Positions 1-7,824 of a stretch of DNA of 64,000 nucleotides are shown here, piece after piece. Each line of letters opens with the position of its first letter. The first letter of the stretch is position 1. The position numbers and the translations under genes were made by a program. The DNA is from Pyrinomonadaceae bacterium (GTDB taxonomy: Bacteria > Acidobacteriota > Blastocatellia > Pyrinomonadales > Pyrinomonadaceae): the NCBI GenBank assembly GCA_028284415.1, contig JANQRU010000005.1, positions 1-64,000 of the forward strand, in the 5' to 3' direction. The notes beneath the pieces are model-generated. The model saw only the letters and a program-made list of their open reading frames with translations. It made no database searches and was not told where the DNA came from.

Positions 1-344
1 AATGAAATATTGATCTCGGCAATCGAATCCACAGCTGCAACAACATTATTGTTGACCGCTTTCTTAAAATTACCTGCTTCTACTTCTAATCTGTAAGTTG
101 CCGGTGGGATGCCCGGAAACTTATAGTTCCCGTCATCATTTGTTACTACTGTTCTATTAAATCCGGTATTAGGATTTGTAATTTTAACAGTAGCTCCCGG
201 TACAGCTGCTCCGGTTTGGTCGGTAACGGTACCTGTGATGGTTGATGTTCCCGACTGAGCATTTAAGTTTCCAACCAACACAACACTAAATAACAGTGAT
301 AATGCTGTTAAGAAAACTTTAGATTTCAAAATGCTAAAATTCAT
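1..344 (-). CDS. N-terminus of TonB-receptor-like protein with carboxypeptidase-regulatory domain (partial)
   Basis: The start ATG is at 344 with a strong GGAGGA site just upstream; the gene runs off the window's left edge, so only 114 codons are seen. Residues 1-30 form a signal peptide ending in NLNAQS. Residues 33-114 read as a carboxypeptidase-regulatory-like beta-sandwich (TVTDQTGAAVPGATV, DDGNYKFPGIPPATY). In Acidobacteriota this arrangement usually opens a roughly 1000-residue outer-membrane TonB-dependent-receptor-like protein of the Oar type. The barrel itself is outside the window, so the receptor call is inferred. A smaller exported protein with only this domain is possible. Confidence 0.75.
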   Translation of the reverse strand, partial: MNFSILKSKVFLTALSLLFSVVLVGNLNAQSGTSTITGTVTDQTGAAVPGATVKITNPNTGFNRTVVTNDDGNYKFPGIPPATYRLEVEAGNFKKAVNNNVVAAVDSIAEINIS

Positions 345-425
345 AGCTCCTCCTTATTTTATTTTGAAATTATGATAGCTCTAGGTATTAATACACATTA
401 ATTTATGCATTTTGCGTTCCATTTC

Positions 426-440
426 TCGGATAATATCCGA
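426..440. repeat. short perfect inverted repeat upstream of the TonB-like gene
   Basis: TCGGAT-AAT-ATCCGA lies about 80 bp upstream of the start at 344, inside the 236-bp spacer before the neighbouring flavoprotein gene. A half-match (TTCGGATAA) occurs further right near 510. It could be an operator for the TonB-like gene. No regulator is linked to it, so the role is unassigned. Confidence 0.3.
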
Positions 441-580
441 AACTCCGTAAACATAGGCTAATATTGTCCTGTAAAAATCGTGGTATCTGATTTTCTTATA
501 GGATGATTCGGATAAAATTCAGATTTTCGGTGAAATCGTTGGGAAGTGGGGTAAATTCTGTTGATTTGAATTTATATTGT

Positions 581-1504
581 TTACTTTTTTAATTGTGAGA
601 AAAGAGCTTTTATGGCAGTCGCTCCCATACCGACTGCTGTGCTGATTGTGGGCGATGCAGGATTAGCGACATCCCCGATGGCATAAACTTGTTCGATGCT
701 CGTTTCACAACGGCTATCAACCTCAACATAGCCTCTTTCATCGAGATCTAGTTGTCCTTTAAAAAGCTCTGTATTTGGTTGGACGCCAATTCGTAATAGA
801 ACGAAATCCGTTTCTAATTTATAGATTTCATTGTTTGATTTATCTTTTAACTCAAGAGCTTCGATATGATTATTACCAATAATTTTTTCTACTGCTGTTT
901 CTGTCAACAAAGTAACCTTTTCGTTTTCTTTTGCAGGGATTACAAATTCATCTCGTGCTCTAAACTCTTTGCTTCTATGAATCAAATAAATTTTTGAGGC
1001 ATATTCGGATAATATCTGACAATTTTCAAAAGCGGCATCTCCGCCACCAATAATTGCAACAGTTTTATCTTTTACTAATTTCCCTTCTTTTTTTCCTGAG
1101 GAAATTATTCCTTTCCCTCGAAATTCCTTTTCGCCTTCTACATTTAATTCCCTTCTTTTGATCCCTGTGGCTATAACTATTGCCTTTACGCGAACTGCTT
1201 CATCATCATTTATAAATACAGTTTTATTTGCTAAATCAACATCTTTGACTATTGTATCCAAACGAATTTCAAACTTTCTTTCTTTAGCTTGCTCAACAAA
1301 AATATCTCTCATTTGACGTCCGTTTTCAGCTTTAACTCCCAAGTGGTTTTCTATAGCATTAAATGTCCACAAAAGCTGTCCGCCAAGTTCATGACTAGAT
1401 TCTAAAAGAATAGCGTCCAATCCCAATTCATCGCACCAAAGTGCTGCTGACAAGCCTGCAACTCCCCCGCCGATAATGACAACATCAAATATTTCTTTCT
1501 GCAT
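581..1504 (-). CDS. thioredoxin-reductase-like FAD/NAD(P)H oxidoreductase without CxxC
   Basis: A 307-residue cytosolic flavoprotein of the thioredoxin-reductase / ferredoxin-NADP reductase family. Seen: N-terminal FAD dinucleotide fold (GGGVAGLSAA, residues 12-21), central NAD(P)H fold (IIGGGDAAFENC, about 150-161) and the C-terminal FAD motif (YAIGDVANP). The length fits the family. The redox CxxC that precedes the NAD(P)H fold in true thioredoxin reductases is absent: the aligned stretch reads ISSGKKEG. It therefore cannot work as a classical thioredoxin reductase. A ferredoxin/flavodoxin-NADP reductase of the YumC type or an orphan flavoprotein is more likely. It stands alone, with a terminator-like hairpin of the next gene between them. 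Confidence 0.8.
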   Translation of the reverse strand: MQKEIFDVVIIGGGVAGLSAALWCDELGLDAILLESSHELGGQLLWTFNAIENHLGVKAENGRQMRDIFVEQAKERKFEIRLDTIVKDVDLANKTVFINDDEAVRVKAIVIATGIKRRELNVEGEKEFRGKGIISSGKKEGKLVKDKTVAIIGGGDAAFENCQILSEYASKIYLIHRSKEFRARDEFVIPAKENEKVTLLTETAVEKIIGNNHIEALELKDKSNNEIYKLETDFVLLRIGVQPNTELFKGQLDLDERGYVEVDSRCETSIEQVYAIGDVANPASPTISTAVGMGATAIKALFSQLKK

Positions 1505-1523
1505 AAGAAGTTATTTTAACCCA

Positions 1524-1560
1524 CAAAAAAATAAGATGTAATTCTCGATTACATCTTATT
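1524..1560 (-). terminator. rho-independent terminator of the small exported protein gene
   Basis: A perfect 13-bp stem (AATAAGATGTAAT / ATTACATCTTATT) with a 5-nt loop, followed on the minus strand by a run of seven T. It lies 34 bp after the stop of the 1594-2007 gene. Confidence 0.85.
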
Positions 1561-1593
1561 CCAACGTTAGAATTTTTAGAATTTATTATGTTA

Positions 1594-2007
1594 TCAATTT
1601 GTTATCTTAACCGTTAAATAAAACCGTGCAGTGCGATTTCTTCTTGTTGGTCTTTTTTTGACGGTTATCAGGTAATCTCCCGAGGCAGGCAGTCTGCGAT
1701 TGATCGAATAATTGACATCATAATCAGTCGCAAAATCAATTCCGTCTGTTCCTAAAACGCTGAATGAATGATATTTCCCTCTCGGACGGCTTGAAATCCA
1801 GATCTGTAATTTCTGACCTTGACGAGCATTTATCACAAAATCCATTTCCTGATTATTGCTTAATCTACCCGTAACAGTTTTACTAGTTTTTCCCTTCGCA
1901 AATTGAATGCGTTTGGGCATCGCTTTCTGACCAAAACTTTGAGTTGCTAAACCTAAAATAAAAATTGAAATAATTACTAATAATATGTTGCTTTTTCGCA
2001 CGAACAT
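1594..2007 (-). CDS. small exported protein with PPC-like beta domain
   Basis: A 137-residue protein. Residues 1-26 are a signal peptide (hydrophobic LLVIISIFILGLA, cleavage after SFG). The mature part has the pattern of a bacterial pre-peptidase C-terminal (PPC) domain: IQFAKGKTSKTVTGRL, then a core around GQKLQIWISS and the closing GDYLITV. Such stand-alone domains are known in exported proteins of Acidobacteriota and cyanobacteria, and their function is mostly unknown. The start is supported by AAGGAG 7 nt upstream. The protein is basic near the C-terminus (KKRPTRRNRTAR). The family call rests on the pattern only. Confidence 0.65.
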   Translation of the reverse strand: MFVRKSNILLVIISIFILGLATQSFGQKAMPKRIQFAKGKTSKTVTGRLSNNQEMDFVINARQGQKLQIWISSRPRGKYHSFSVLGTDGIDFATDYDVNYSINRRLPASGDYLITVKKRPTRRNRTARFYLTVKITN

Positions 2008-2117
2008 TATCTTTCTCCTTATAAGTTATATTTTATAATCTTATTAATTCTAAAAGGCTAAAATAGCTGCCCGTTTTTTAAGACGCATTCTCTGTTTTTT
2101 TTTGCTAATATGTGGAA

Positions 2118-2639
2118 ATGGAAAACTTTGAAATTACAAAACCCGAGGCATCTGAATATGCTTCATATTACGAAATTTACATTTCACTGGTGCAAGATGA
2201 TATTCTTTCAGCCCTACAAAATCAAATAAAACAAACAAGCGAATTGTTAGCCAAAATTCCTGAAGAAAAAGGTACTTATGCTTATGCGGAAGGAAAATGG
2301 AGTATAAAAGAATTGATTGGTCATCTCATTGATACAGAACGAATTATGGCTTATCGTGCCTTGCGTTTTTCTAGAAATGATCTAATAGAAATTGAAGGTT
2401 TTGAACAAAATGATTATATAGAAAATTCTGATTTTAATTCTTGTAAGCTAACCGATTTGGCAAAAGAATTTGAACTAATAAGACACGCAAATATTTTAAT
2501 GTTCAAGAATCTTGCTCAAGAGGCTTGGAATAAAACCGGTGTAGCCAGCGGAAATCCTGTCAGCGTAAAAGCATTAGCTCACATAATCGCTGGACATGAG
2601 CTTCACCATATAAAAATTCTTAAAGAAAGATATTTATGA
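2118..2639 (+). CDS. DinB family protein
   Basis: About 173 residues, a DinB_2-type four-helix bundle. Family hallmarks seen are the helix with GHLIDTERIMAYRALRFSR and the C-terminal H(x3)HH pattern (HIIAGHELHHIKIL), which together with an early His would bind a divalent metal. Members are putative metal-dependent hydrolases or thiol transferases; the substrate of this one is unknown. ATG at 2118 is chosen; a GTG two codons upstream is equally possible and neither has a clear ribosome site. The stop overlaps the next start (ATGA), so it heads a three-gene translationally coupled operon with the AlkB-like and BaiN-like genes. Confidence 0.8.
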   Translation: MENFEITKPEASEYASYYEIYISLVQDDILSALQNQIKQTSELLAKIPEEKGTYAYAEGKWSIKELIGHLIDTERIMAYRALRFSRNDLIEIEGFEQNDYIENSDFNSCKLTDLAKEFELIRHANILMFKNLAQEAWNKTGVASGNPVSVKALAHIIAGHELHHIKILKERYL

Positions 2640-3163
2640 ACCTGGAAATCCCCCAAATTTATCTGAAAGAAAAATTTGTAAATAATCCGAATAAATTATT
2701 CTCAAAGCTTGTAGATAAAGCAGTCTGGGATGAAAGAATGAAAGCCAGAAAAACAGCAAGCTACGGTGTTTCATACGATTATTCTGGAATTACTTATCCT
2801 CATACTGAAATGCTTGAAGATCTGAATCTTATTTGTAAAGCAATAGAAAATGAACTTAATTTTTATCCGAATAATTGCCTCTTGAATTACTATCTGGATG
2901 GTAATTCATCAATGGGATTTCATTCCGACTCAAGTGAAGAACTAGCTGAAGGAACAGGAGTTGTAATTATTTCTCTAGGAGCTGAAAGAACTATTTCGTA
3001 CAAAAATAAGGTTAATAAAGATTTAGTAGTTAATTATTTGCTCAAAAACGGAACTTTACTTTTTATGCCTAACAAAGTTCAAAAGTATTGGCTCCATGCA
3101 ATTCCTAAACAGAATGATGTCGGAGCGAGAATTAGTTTGACTTTTCGCCAAATTATTAAATGA
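2636..3163 (+). CDS. AlkB-like 2-oxoglutarate/Fe(II) dioxygenase
   Basis: 175 residues, close to the short AlkB-homologue length. Seen: LNYYLDGNSSMGFHSDSS, which carries the HxD metal ligands, then the distal His in YWLHAIPKQ and the 2-oxoglutarate-binding Arg in ARISLTFR. These enzymes oxidatively demethylate alkylated bases in DNA or RNA. The start overlaps the DinB stop and the end overlaps the next start, so the three proteins are probably made together. Whether it repairs nucleic acid or acts on another substrate cannot be told from sequence. Confidence 0.88.
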   Translation: MNLEIPQIYLKEKFVNNPNKLFSKLVDKAVWDERMKARKTASYGVSYDYSGITYPHTEMLEDLNLICKAIENELNFYPNNCLLNYYLDGNSSMGFHSDSSEELAEGTGVVIISLGAERTISYKNKVNKDLVVNYLLKNGTLLFMPNKVQKYWLHAIPKQNDVGARISLTFRQIIK

Positions 3164-4320
3164 GATATGACGTAATAATAATCGGAGCAGGTGCGGCTGG
3201 GCTTTTTTGTGCAATTGAGGCAGGAAAGCGAGGTCGGAAGGTTTTGGTTATAGAGCATAATTCTCAAGTCGGACGCAAAATTATAATTTCAGGTGGCGGA
3301 CGCTGTAATTTCACAAATTTGGAAGTTAATGCTGAGAATTTCATTTCTCAAAACCCACATTTTTGTAAATCTGCACTCGCACGTTATACGTCAGAAGATT
3401 TCATAAACCTTGTAAGAAAACACAAAATCCAGTTCTATGAAAAAAAACTAGGACAACTATTTTGTCGAGAACGTTCGCATTTGATGGTCAAAATGCTTTT
3501 AAGCGAATGTGAAAAGGCAAATGTACAAATTTTAACGGACTGCTCGGCAACGAAAGTTGACAACGATAATTTATTTAGCATCGAAACTAACAAGGGTAAA
3601 TTTCAAAGCAAAAATCTTGTCATCGCTACAGGCGGTCTTTCTTTTCCTAAAATTGGGGCAACTGATTTTGGTTACAAAATAGCCAAACAGTTTGGTTTAA
3701 AAATGACCAAAACACGTCCTTCACTCGTCCCGCTTGTGTTCGCAAATGGAAAAAACTTTAAGAACTTAGCCGGAATTTCGATTGATTCAATAGCTGAGTT
3801 TAATAAGAAATCATTTAGAGAAAACATTTTATTTACTCATAGGGGATTAAGCGGACCAGCTATTTTACAAATCTCAAATTATTGGAAAAAAGAAAAATTC
3901 ATACAGATTGATTTGCTTCCCGAGTTTGATGCTTTGAAACTTTTAGAAAAAGATCGCAGCAGTAAACAAAAGGTCTCAAATTTTCTCTCTAAACACCTGC
4001 CAAATCGCTTTGCTGAAGAATTTACAAAACTAAACTTTCAAAATAAACCAATTAATCAATTGAGCAATAGAGAAATCCAACAAATTTCAGAAAAACTAAA
4101 TAACTGGAAAGTCAGATTTGATGACACAGAAGGCTGGCACAAAGCGGAAGTTACACTAGGCGGAATTGATACAGACGAAATTTCTTCACAAACGATGGAA
4201 TCAAAGCGAATTAAAGGTTTATATTTTATTGGTGAAGTTTTAGACGTTACGGGCTGGCTTGGCGGATATAACTTTCAATGGGCTTGGTCTTCAGGATATG
4301 TAGCTGGCAATTCTGTTTAA
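3160..4320 (+). CDS. BaiN/YhiN-like NAD(P)/FAD-dependent oxidoreductase (HI0933 family)
   Basis: 386 residues. The N-terminal FAD site (IIIGAGAAGLFCAIEAG), the family signature GRKIIISGGGRCNFTN, the middle ATGGLSFPKIGATDFGY and the C-terminal GLYFIGEVLDVTGWLGGYNFQWAWSSG all match the HI0933-like flavoprotein family (BaiN, YhiN). These are cytosolic enzymes of mostly unknown substrate; BaiN acts on bile-acid intermediates in gut bacteria, which is unlikely here. It is last in the DinB-AlkB-BaiN operon and is followed by a terminator. The ATGA overlap fixes the start. Confidence 0.88.
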   Translation: MRYDVIIIGAGAAGLFCAIEAGKRGRKVLVIEHNSQVGRKIIISGGGRCNFTNLEVNAENFISQNPHFCKSALARYTSEDFINLVRKHKIQFYEKKLGQLFCRERSHLMVKMLLSECEKANVQILTDCSATKVDNDNLFSIETNKGKFQSKNLVIATGGLSFPKIGATDFGYKIAKQFGLKMTKTRPSLVPLVFANGKNFKNLAGISIDSIAEFNKKSFRENILFTHRGLSGPAILQISNYWKKEKFIQIDLLPEFDALKLLEKDRSSKQKVSNFLSKHLPNRFAEEFTKLNFQNKPINQLSNREIQQISEKLNNWKVRFDDTEGWHKAEVTLGGIDTDEISSQTMESKRIKGLYFIGEVLDVTGWLGGYNFQWAWSSGYVAGNSV

Positions 4321-4331
4321 AAAAGAAAATA

Positions 4332-4365
4332 GGGAAACGTCTCCCACACCGTTTCCCCTTTTTCC
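4332..4365 (+). terminator. terminator after the DinB-AlkB-BaiN operon
   Basis: Perfect 8-bp stem GGGAAACG / CGTTTCCC with a 10-nt loop, followed by CTTTTT, starting 11 bp after the stop at 4320. Confidence 0.8.
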
Positions 4366-4555
4366 GCAAACAGTTACAGGGCGTAACTTTATATTGCGGA
4401 AAACTAATAATAACAAAACTTTTAATTTACCTTAAACACTTGTTGAAAAAGCACTAACAATATCTAAGATGTTTGATTTTACATCAAATTAATTGTATTG
4501 TTTACTCTAAAAGCTTTTTCGGGGCAACGATTTTGCTTTTTCGTATTAAACAATC

Positions 4556-4572
4556 GTGTAAAAAATTTACAC
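4556..4572. promoter_or_regulatory. operator-like palindrome before the HTH gene
   Basis: GTGTAAA-AAA-TTTACAC, perfect 7-bp arms, ends 13 bp before the ATG at 4586. Its position over the expected promoter or 5' end suggests binding of a dimeric repressor, plausibly the HTH protein encoded just downstream (autoregulation). This is inferred from position and symmetry only. Confidence 0.5.
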
Positions 4573-4585
4573 AACCGTTGAAAAT

Positions 4586-5035
4586 ATGTCAACCTCAGAA
4601 AATAAAAATTTACCAAACGAACAATTTGTCAGAAGGCTAACCGAACTTTGTGGCTCGGATAAGCCTGCTGATCTCGCACGTCAGCTTGAAATTTCCTATC
4701 AAGCTTCCAAGAATTATCTCGAAGGAAGATTACCTGACACCCAGACTATAATTAACATTTCTGAAAAAACAGGCTGTTCGATTGATTGGCTTTTGAGTGG
4801 ATACGGAAAAAAATTTCGAGAATACAATTTATCTCAAGGTACAGTTATACCGTTCGACCAACTTAGAGCATTAATCAGAGAAGAATGCGAAAAAGTTATT
4901 GCCGAAAAATTAAATCAAAAAACTGAAATTGCTGAAGGAAAAGTTATTGTCCTTGAAGAAGAGGACATAGAGGAAGAAAAGGTCATGGACGAAAACTCCC
5001 ATTCTTCCTTTAAGAATCCTGTCAGACATAAATAA
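4586..5035 (+). CDS. stand-alone CI-repressor-type helix-turn-helix protein
   Basis: 149 residues. Residues 13-70 match the bacteriophage CI repressor HTH family: ADLARQLEISYQASKNYLEG is the HTH, followed by the family signature IDWLLSGYGKKF. CI-type proteins normally continue into an S24 peptidase-like dimerisation domain. Here the rest (about residues 80-149) is only an acidic, helix-rich tail (EECEKVIAEKL, LEEEDIEEEK). An S24-like domain is encoded instead by the TPR gene 400 bp downstream. The protein probably binds DNA as a transcription factor; likely targets are the palindromes at 4556 and 5384. Confidence 0.75.
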   Translation: MSTSENKNLPNEQFVRRLTELCGSDKPADLARQLEISYQASKNYLEGRLPDTQTIINISEKTGCSIDWLLSGYGKKFREYNLSQGTVIPFDQLRALIREECEKVIAEKLNQKTEIAEGKVIVLEEEDIEEEKVMDENSHSSFKNPVRHK

Positions 5036-5066
5036 TCCCTCAACTATTTAATTGTTAAGTTTCAAC

Positions 5067-5351
5067 CTATCCAAAGATATGACCGAACCAATTTCTTAGG
5101 AAGTTAAGAAGTTCTTCGTCAATATTGGATAAATCATCGTTTTCGTCATTTCTAACAACAGGGTTATTTTGGACATTACCTCTTTGTTCTGTAGTAGTTG
5201 TAATTGGTTGTTCCGGAACCTCTAGACCAGGCTCAACAATACTTTTACAGCTTTCACATCCACCGCCAGATGTTTGATCGCCTGCTAATGCGATTGAAGT
5301 TGTGGATGAGAAAAGAGTGATTACCAAAATAACTTTAATTGTATTTTTCAT
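5067..5351 (-). CDS. small exported protein, possible peptide precursor
   Basis: 94 residues with a clear signal peptide (residues 1-23, ending SIALA-GDQ). The mature part has two Cys in GGGCESC, a disordered Pro/Thr/Asn-rich middle, an acidic stretch (NDENDDLSNIDEE) and an amphipathic, aromatic C-terminus (LLNFLRNWFGHIFG). No family recognised. The start has TAGGAG upstream. It is divergent from the TPR gene at 5436 and its promoter region shares the 16-bp palindrome. Size, export signal and position beside an HTH and a TPR gene resemble precursors of signalling peptides, but that role is an inference. Confidence 0.6.
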   Translation of the reverse strand: MKNTIKVILVITLFSSTTSIALAGDQTSGGGCESCKSIVEPGLEVPEQPITTTTEQRGNVQNNPVVRNDENDDLSNIDEELLNFLRNWFGHIFG

Positions 5352-5381
5352 TTTTTAATTTCTCCTAATGTTTATTGTTTC

Positions 5382-5410
5382 TTGATACAAATTTGTATCG
5401 GGTTTATACT
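5382..5410 (+). promoter_or_regulatory. sigma70-type promoter with overlapping palindromic operator
   Basis: A -35 TTGATA (5382-5387) and -10 TATACT (5405-5410) are spaced by 17 bp, 25 bp before the TPR gene start. The perfect palindrome GATACAAATTTGTATC (5384-5399) overlaps the -35 element. A protein bound there would block transcription and would also sit in the promoter region of the divergent small exported gene. Confidence 0.6.
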
Positions 5411-5435
5411 AGCAGAGATTTAAATCTCCACTCGT

Positions 5436-6893
5436 ATGAATATAGTCAGCAAAAACCCTAAACTGTTTACTAAGCGGCTACTTAAGCTTGAAAGAAGCGG
5501 CAGATATGAAGAGGCTATCTCTCAATTGAAAGTTATTTGGGAAGATATTACGAAACCTCCAAAAACAGAGGGATTAAGCAAAAAAAATGAAGCTGAAATA
5601 TTTCTAAGATGTGGAAGTCTTATTGGTTTTCTTGGACACAATAAACAGATTTCTGATTCTCAAGAACTTTCTAAAAATCTTTTAACTCATGCCAGAAATT
5701 TATTCCTTAACCTTTATGATGTAGAAAAGATTGTTGAATGTAATAATTATCTTGCTTTAGCGTATTGGAGAACTGGCGAGTTAGTTGAAGCTGAGACTTG
5801 GATAGATGAAGCGCTTTCTCATAGCTTGCCTGATTCTAATATTATAAAAATATACTCTTTGATAATTGAAAGTAAGATTGATTTCGCTAATAAGAAATAC
5901 AGAAAAATTTGTGATAAATTCGAAAGATTGGAAGATACTTTTCTTGCTTATGCGGATGATGGATTAAAAGGCGACTTTTTCAACCATTTTGGACTTGCCT
6001 TAAAAAACTTAGGAAATAAATCACAAGTTCTAGAGAAACTAACACTCGCCAAAAAGTATCATGAAAAGTCAGGACATAAAGTATATCTTGGAACAATAGA
6101 AAATAATCTTGCACAACTTTATAGAGAAAACGAAGCTTTTGAAAAATCTCATGAAGCCGTAGATAATGCCTTGAAAATTTATGATGAAATAAAAGACAGA
6201 ACCAGAAAAGGTTCTTCATTAGACACAAAGGCTTGTATCTTTTTTGATGAAGGAAAATATAATCAAGCTCTCACAACAATTGATGAATCAATCAGAATTT
6301 TAAGAAACAGCGAAAATGCAGCTTATTTGGTTGAATCATTTCAAACTAAAGCCAAGATATTAGTATTCATGGATGAAATTGCTTCGGCTTCGCTCTGTTT
6401 ATCTGAGGCAATTAATATAGCTAAAAATCAAATTAGTGAAGATGCAGCAAATCATCTGGCTAAAGAATTTGAAATCGCCATCCGCAAGAAATCACTCTAT
6501 TCCAACTCAAAAAATATTATTGAAGACAAGCCCAAACGAAAAAGTGTTGAGCTTGTCTTACATCCCTCTCTTTCAACTTACGAAAACTACAGAGCTGTAC
6601 GAATTAAAAACAACCACCTTGCTAAAATAGGTTTAACGAAAGGATCAATCGCTTTTGTAGTAAAAGAAGAGGTTAAAAGCGGAGATTTAATAGCTTTAAC
6701 TGAAATCGAAACGGATTCTACTATTTGCGGATATTATGATTCTTATTTCGGAATGGTTTCGCTTGAAGGCATTAAACCTGAGCCTATTCTATATCAGGTC
6801 GAAGAAGTGAGAATACTAGGTAAAATCGTTGGAATCAGCTCGTCTAACAATACATCGGATGGTAAGGTTCAGATCAATCCGATAAATCTGTAA
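5436..6893 (+). CDS. TPR-repeat protein with C-terminal S24/LexA-like barrel lacking catalytic residues
   Basis: 485 residues, no signal peptide, so cytosolic. Residues 10-350 are helical TPR-like repeats (NNYLALAYWRTGELVEAETWIDEAL, FNHFGLALKNLG, ENNLAQLYRENEAFEKS are examples, given in short pieces). Residues about 370-475 resemble the LexA/S24 barrel: YRAVRIKNNHLAKIGL in place of the GDSM strand, SGDLIAL for the GD(I/V)V strand and EEVRILGKIVGI for the closing strand. The nucleophile Ser and general-base Lys of active S24 peptidases are not present, so self-cleavage is unlikely and a binding or dimerisation role is inferred. TPR receptors next to exported peptides recall RRNPP-type systems, but no HTH is fused here. 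Confidence 0.65.
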   Translation: MNIVSKNPKLFTKRLLKLERSGRYEEAISQLKVIWEDITKPPKTEGLSKKNEAEIFLRCGSLIGFLGHNKQISDSQELSKNLLTHARNLFLNLYDVEKIVECNNYLALAYWRTGELVEAETWIDEALSHSLPDSNIIKIYSLIIESKIDFANKKYRKICDKFERLEDTFLAYADDGLKGDFFNHFGLALKNLGNKSQVLEKLTLAKKYHEKSGHKVYLGTIENNLAQLYRENEAFEKSHEAVDNALKIYDEIKDRTRKGSSLDTKACIFFDEGKYNQALTTIDESIRILRNSENAAYLVESFQTKAKILVFMDEIASASLCLSEAINIAKNQISEDAANHLAKEFEIAIRKKSLYSNSKNIIEDKPKRKSVELVLHPSLSTYENYRAVRIKNNHLAKIGLTKGSIAFVVKEEVKSGDLIALTEIETDSTICGYYDSYFGMVSLEGIKPEPILYQVEEVRILGKIVGISSSNNTSDGKVQINPINL

Positions 6894-6898
6894 AAATC

Positions 6899-7717
6899 TT
6901 ATCTAAAAGCCTCTACATTCAAACCATATCTTTCGCTCATATCAATTTCATCTGCTTCAATCACTTGTTGGATATTACTCAGGCGACGTTTTGATTTTCT
7001 AATATGAGTTTTGGTGCGTTCAGCCATTTGTTTCAGAAGATTTCTTCCTTCAAGTTGCTCAGCACGAACTTTTTCTCTCAAAACATATAGCTCGGAAAGC
7101 TCTAACTCTAATTTTTCTGCACTTAATTCGCTTAAGCGTCTTTTGACCTGATAAATTTGGCGGATGGCACGAATTAATTCATCACCGACCGAATCACCTT
7201 TAATGAGGTCTGGAGAATCCCTATAATCTTCGACGAGTTTATTTAATTTGTTTTGATCGCCCTCGGTATAAGCGTCATTTAGATCTGCCATCAAATCATG
7301 ACGTTTTTCGCGTTCTTCTTCATCAATAGCTAAATCGGGATGAATCATTTTAGCAAGATTATGGTAGGCTTTTTTAGCTTCCGCAGTCGGATTCCATTTA
7401 GCTGTGCAAGCTTGCCAATTTTCTTCTTCGGCTGCTTCGGCAGATTCTTCAGCACGTTTTCGGGCTTCTTCCGCACGTTTTTTTATCTCTTCATCATCGG
7501 GATTTAATTTGACTTCTTCTTCAGCAATTTCAGCTTCGATATCATCTAGCTCAGCGTATAGCCTACCGACTTCCATTGTGTATTGAGCCTCAAACTGCTC
7601 AAGTTCTGCATGAAGTTCGGTCATTTCTTCTTCTTTAATGACAAGCCGATTCTTCAAACGTCTCAATGCCTTTCGTTTTTTCTCTAGTTCTAGTTCTTCT
7701 GGTGCAGAGATATTCAT
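6899..7717 (-). CDS. coiled-coil protein with central J-domain-like HPD motif
   Basis: 272 residues, highly charged. Residues 8-100 and 185-250 are heptad-rich coiled coils with Glu/Lys/Arg. Between them, residues 112-150 hold a J-domain-like segment: AKKAYHNLAKMIHPDLA with the HPD at 126-128, then LMADLNDAYTEGD. J-domains stimulate the ATPase of DnaK-type Hsp70 chaperones, so this may be a DnaK co-chaperone with coiled-coil client or oligomer arms. No transmembrane segment is visible. Its 3' end is only 5 bp from that of the convergent TPR gene. Function beyond the J-domain is unknown. Confidence 0.65.
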   Translation of the reverse strand: MNISAPEELELEKKRKALRRLKNRLVIKEEEMTELHAELEQFEAQYTMEVGRLYAELDDIEAEIAEEEVKLNPDDEEIKKRAEEARKRAEESAEAAEEENWQACTAKWNPTAEAKKAYHNLAKMIHPDLAIDEEEREKRHDLMADLNDAYTEGDQNKLNKLVEDYRDSPDLIKGDSVGDELIRAIRQIYQVKRRLSELSAEKLELELSELYVLREKVRAEQLEGRNLLKQMAERTKTHIRKSKRRLSNIQQVIEADEIDMSERYGLNVEAFR

Positions 7718-7746
7718 AACAAAAGACAGATTTTACAAGGCATTTG

Positions 7747-7797
7747 AAAAAAGGTAAACAGCAAAAACAAATAGTTTGACTTTAGCTGTTTACCTTT
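7747..7797 (-). terminator. terminator of the OsmC-family gene
   Basis: Perfect 13-bp stem AAAGGTAAACAGC / GCTGTTTACCTTT with a 22-nt loop, followed on the minus strand by a T run. It lies 28 bp after the stop of the OsmC gene. Confidence 0.85.
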
Positions 7798-7824
7798 CAG
7801 CTATAATTTCGGAATTTTCCTACC

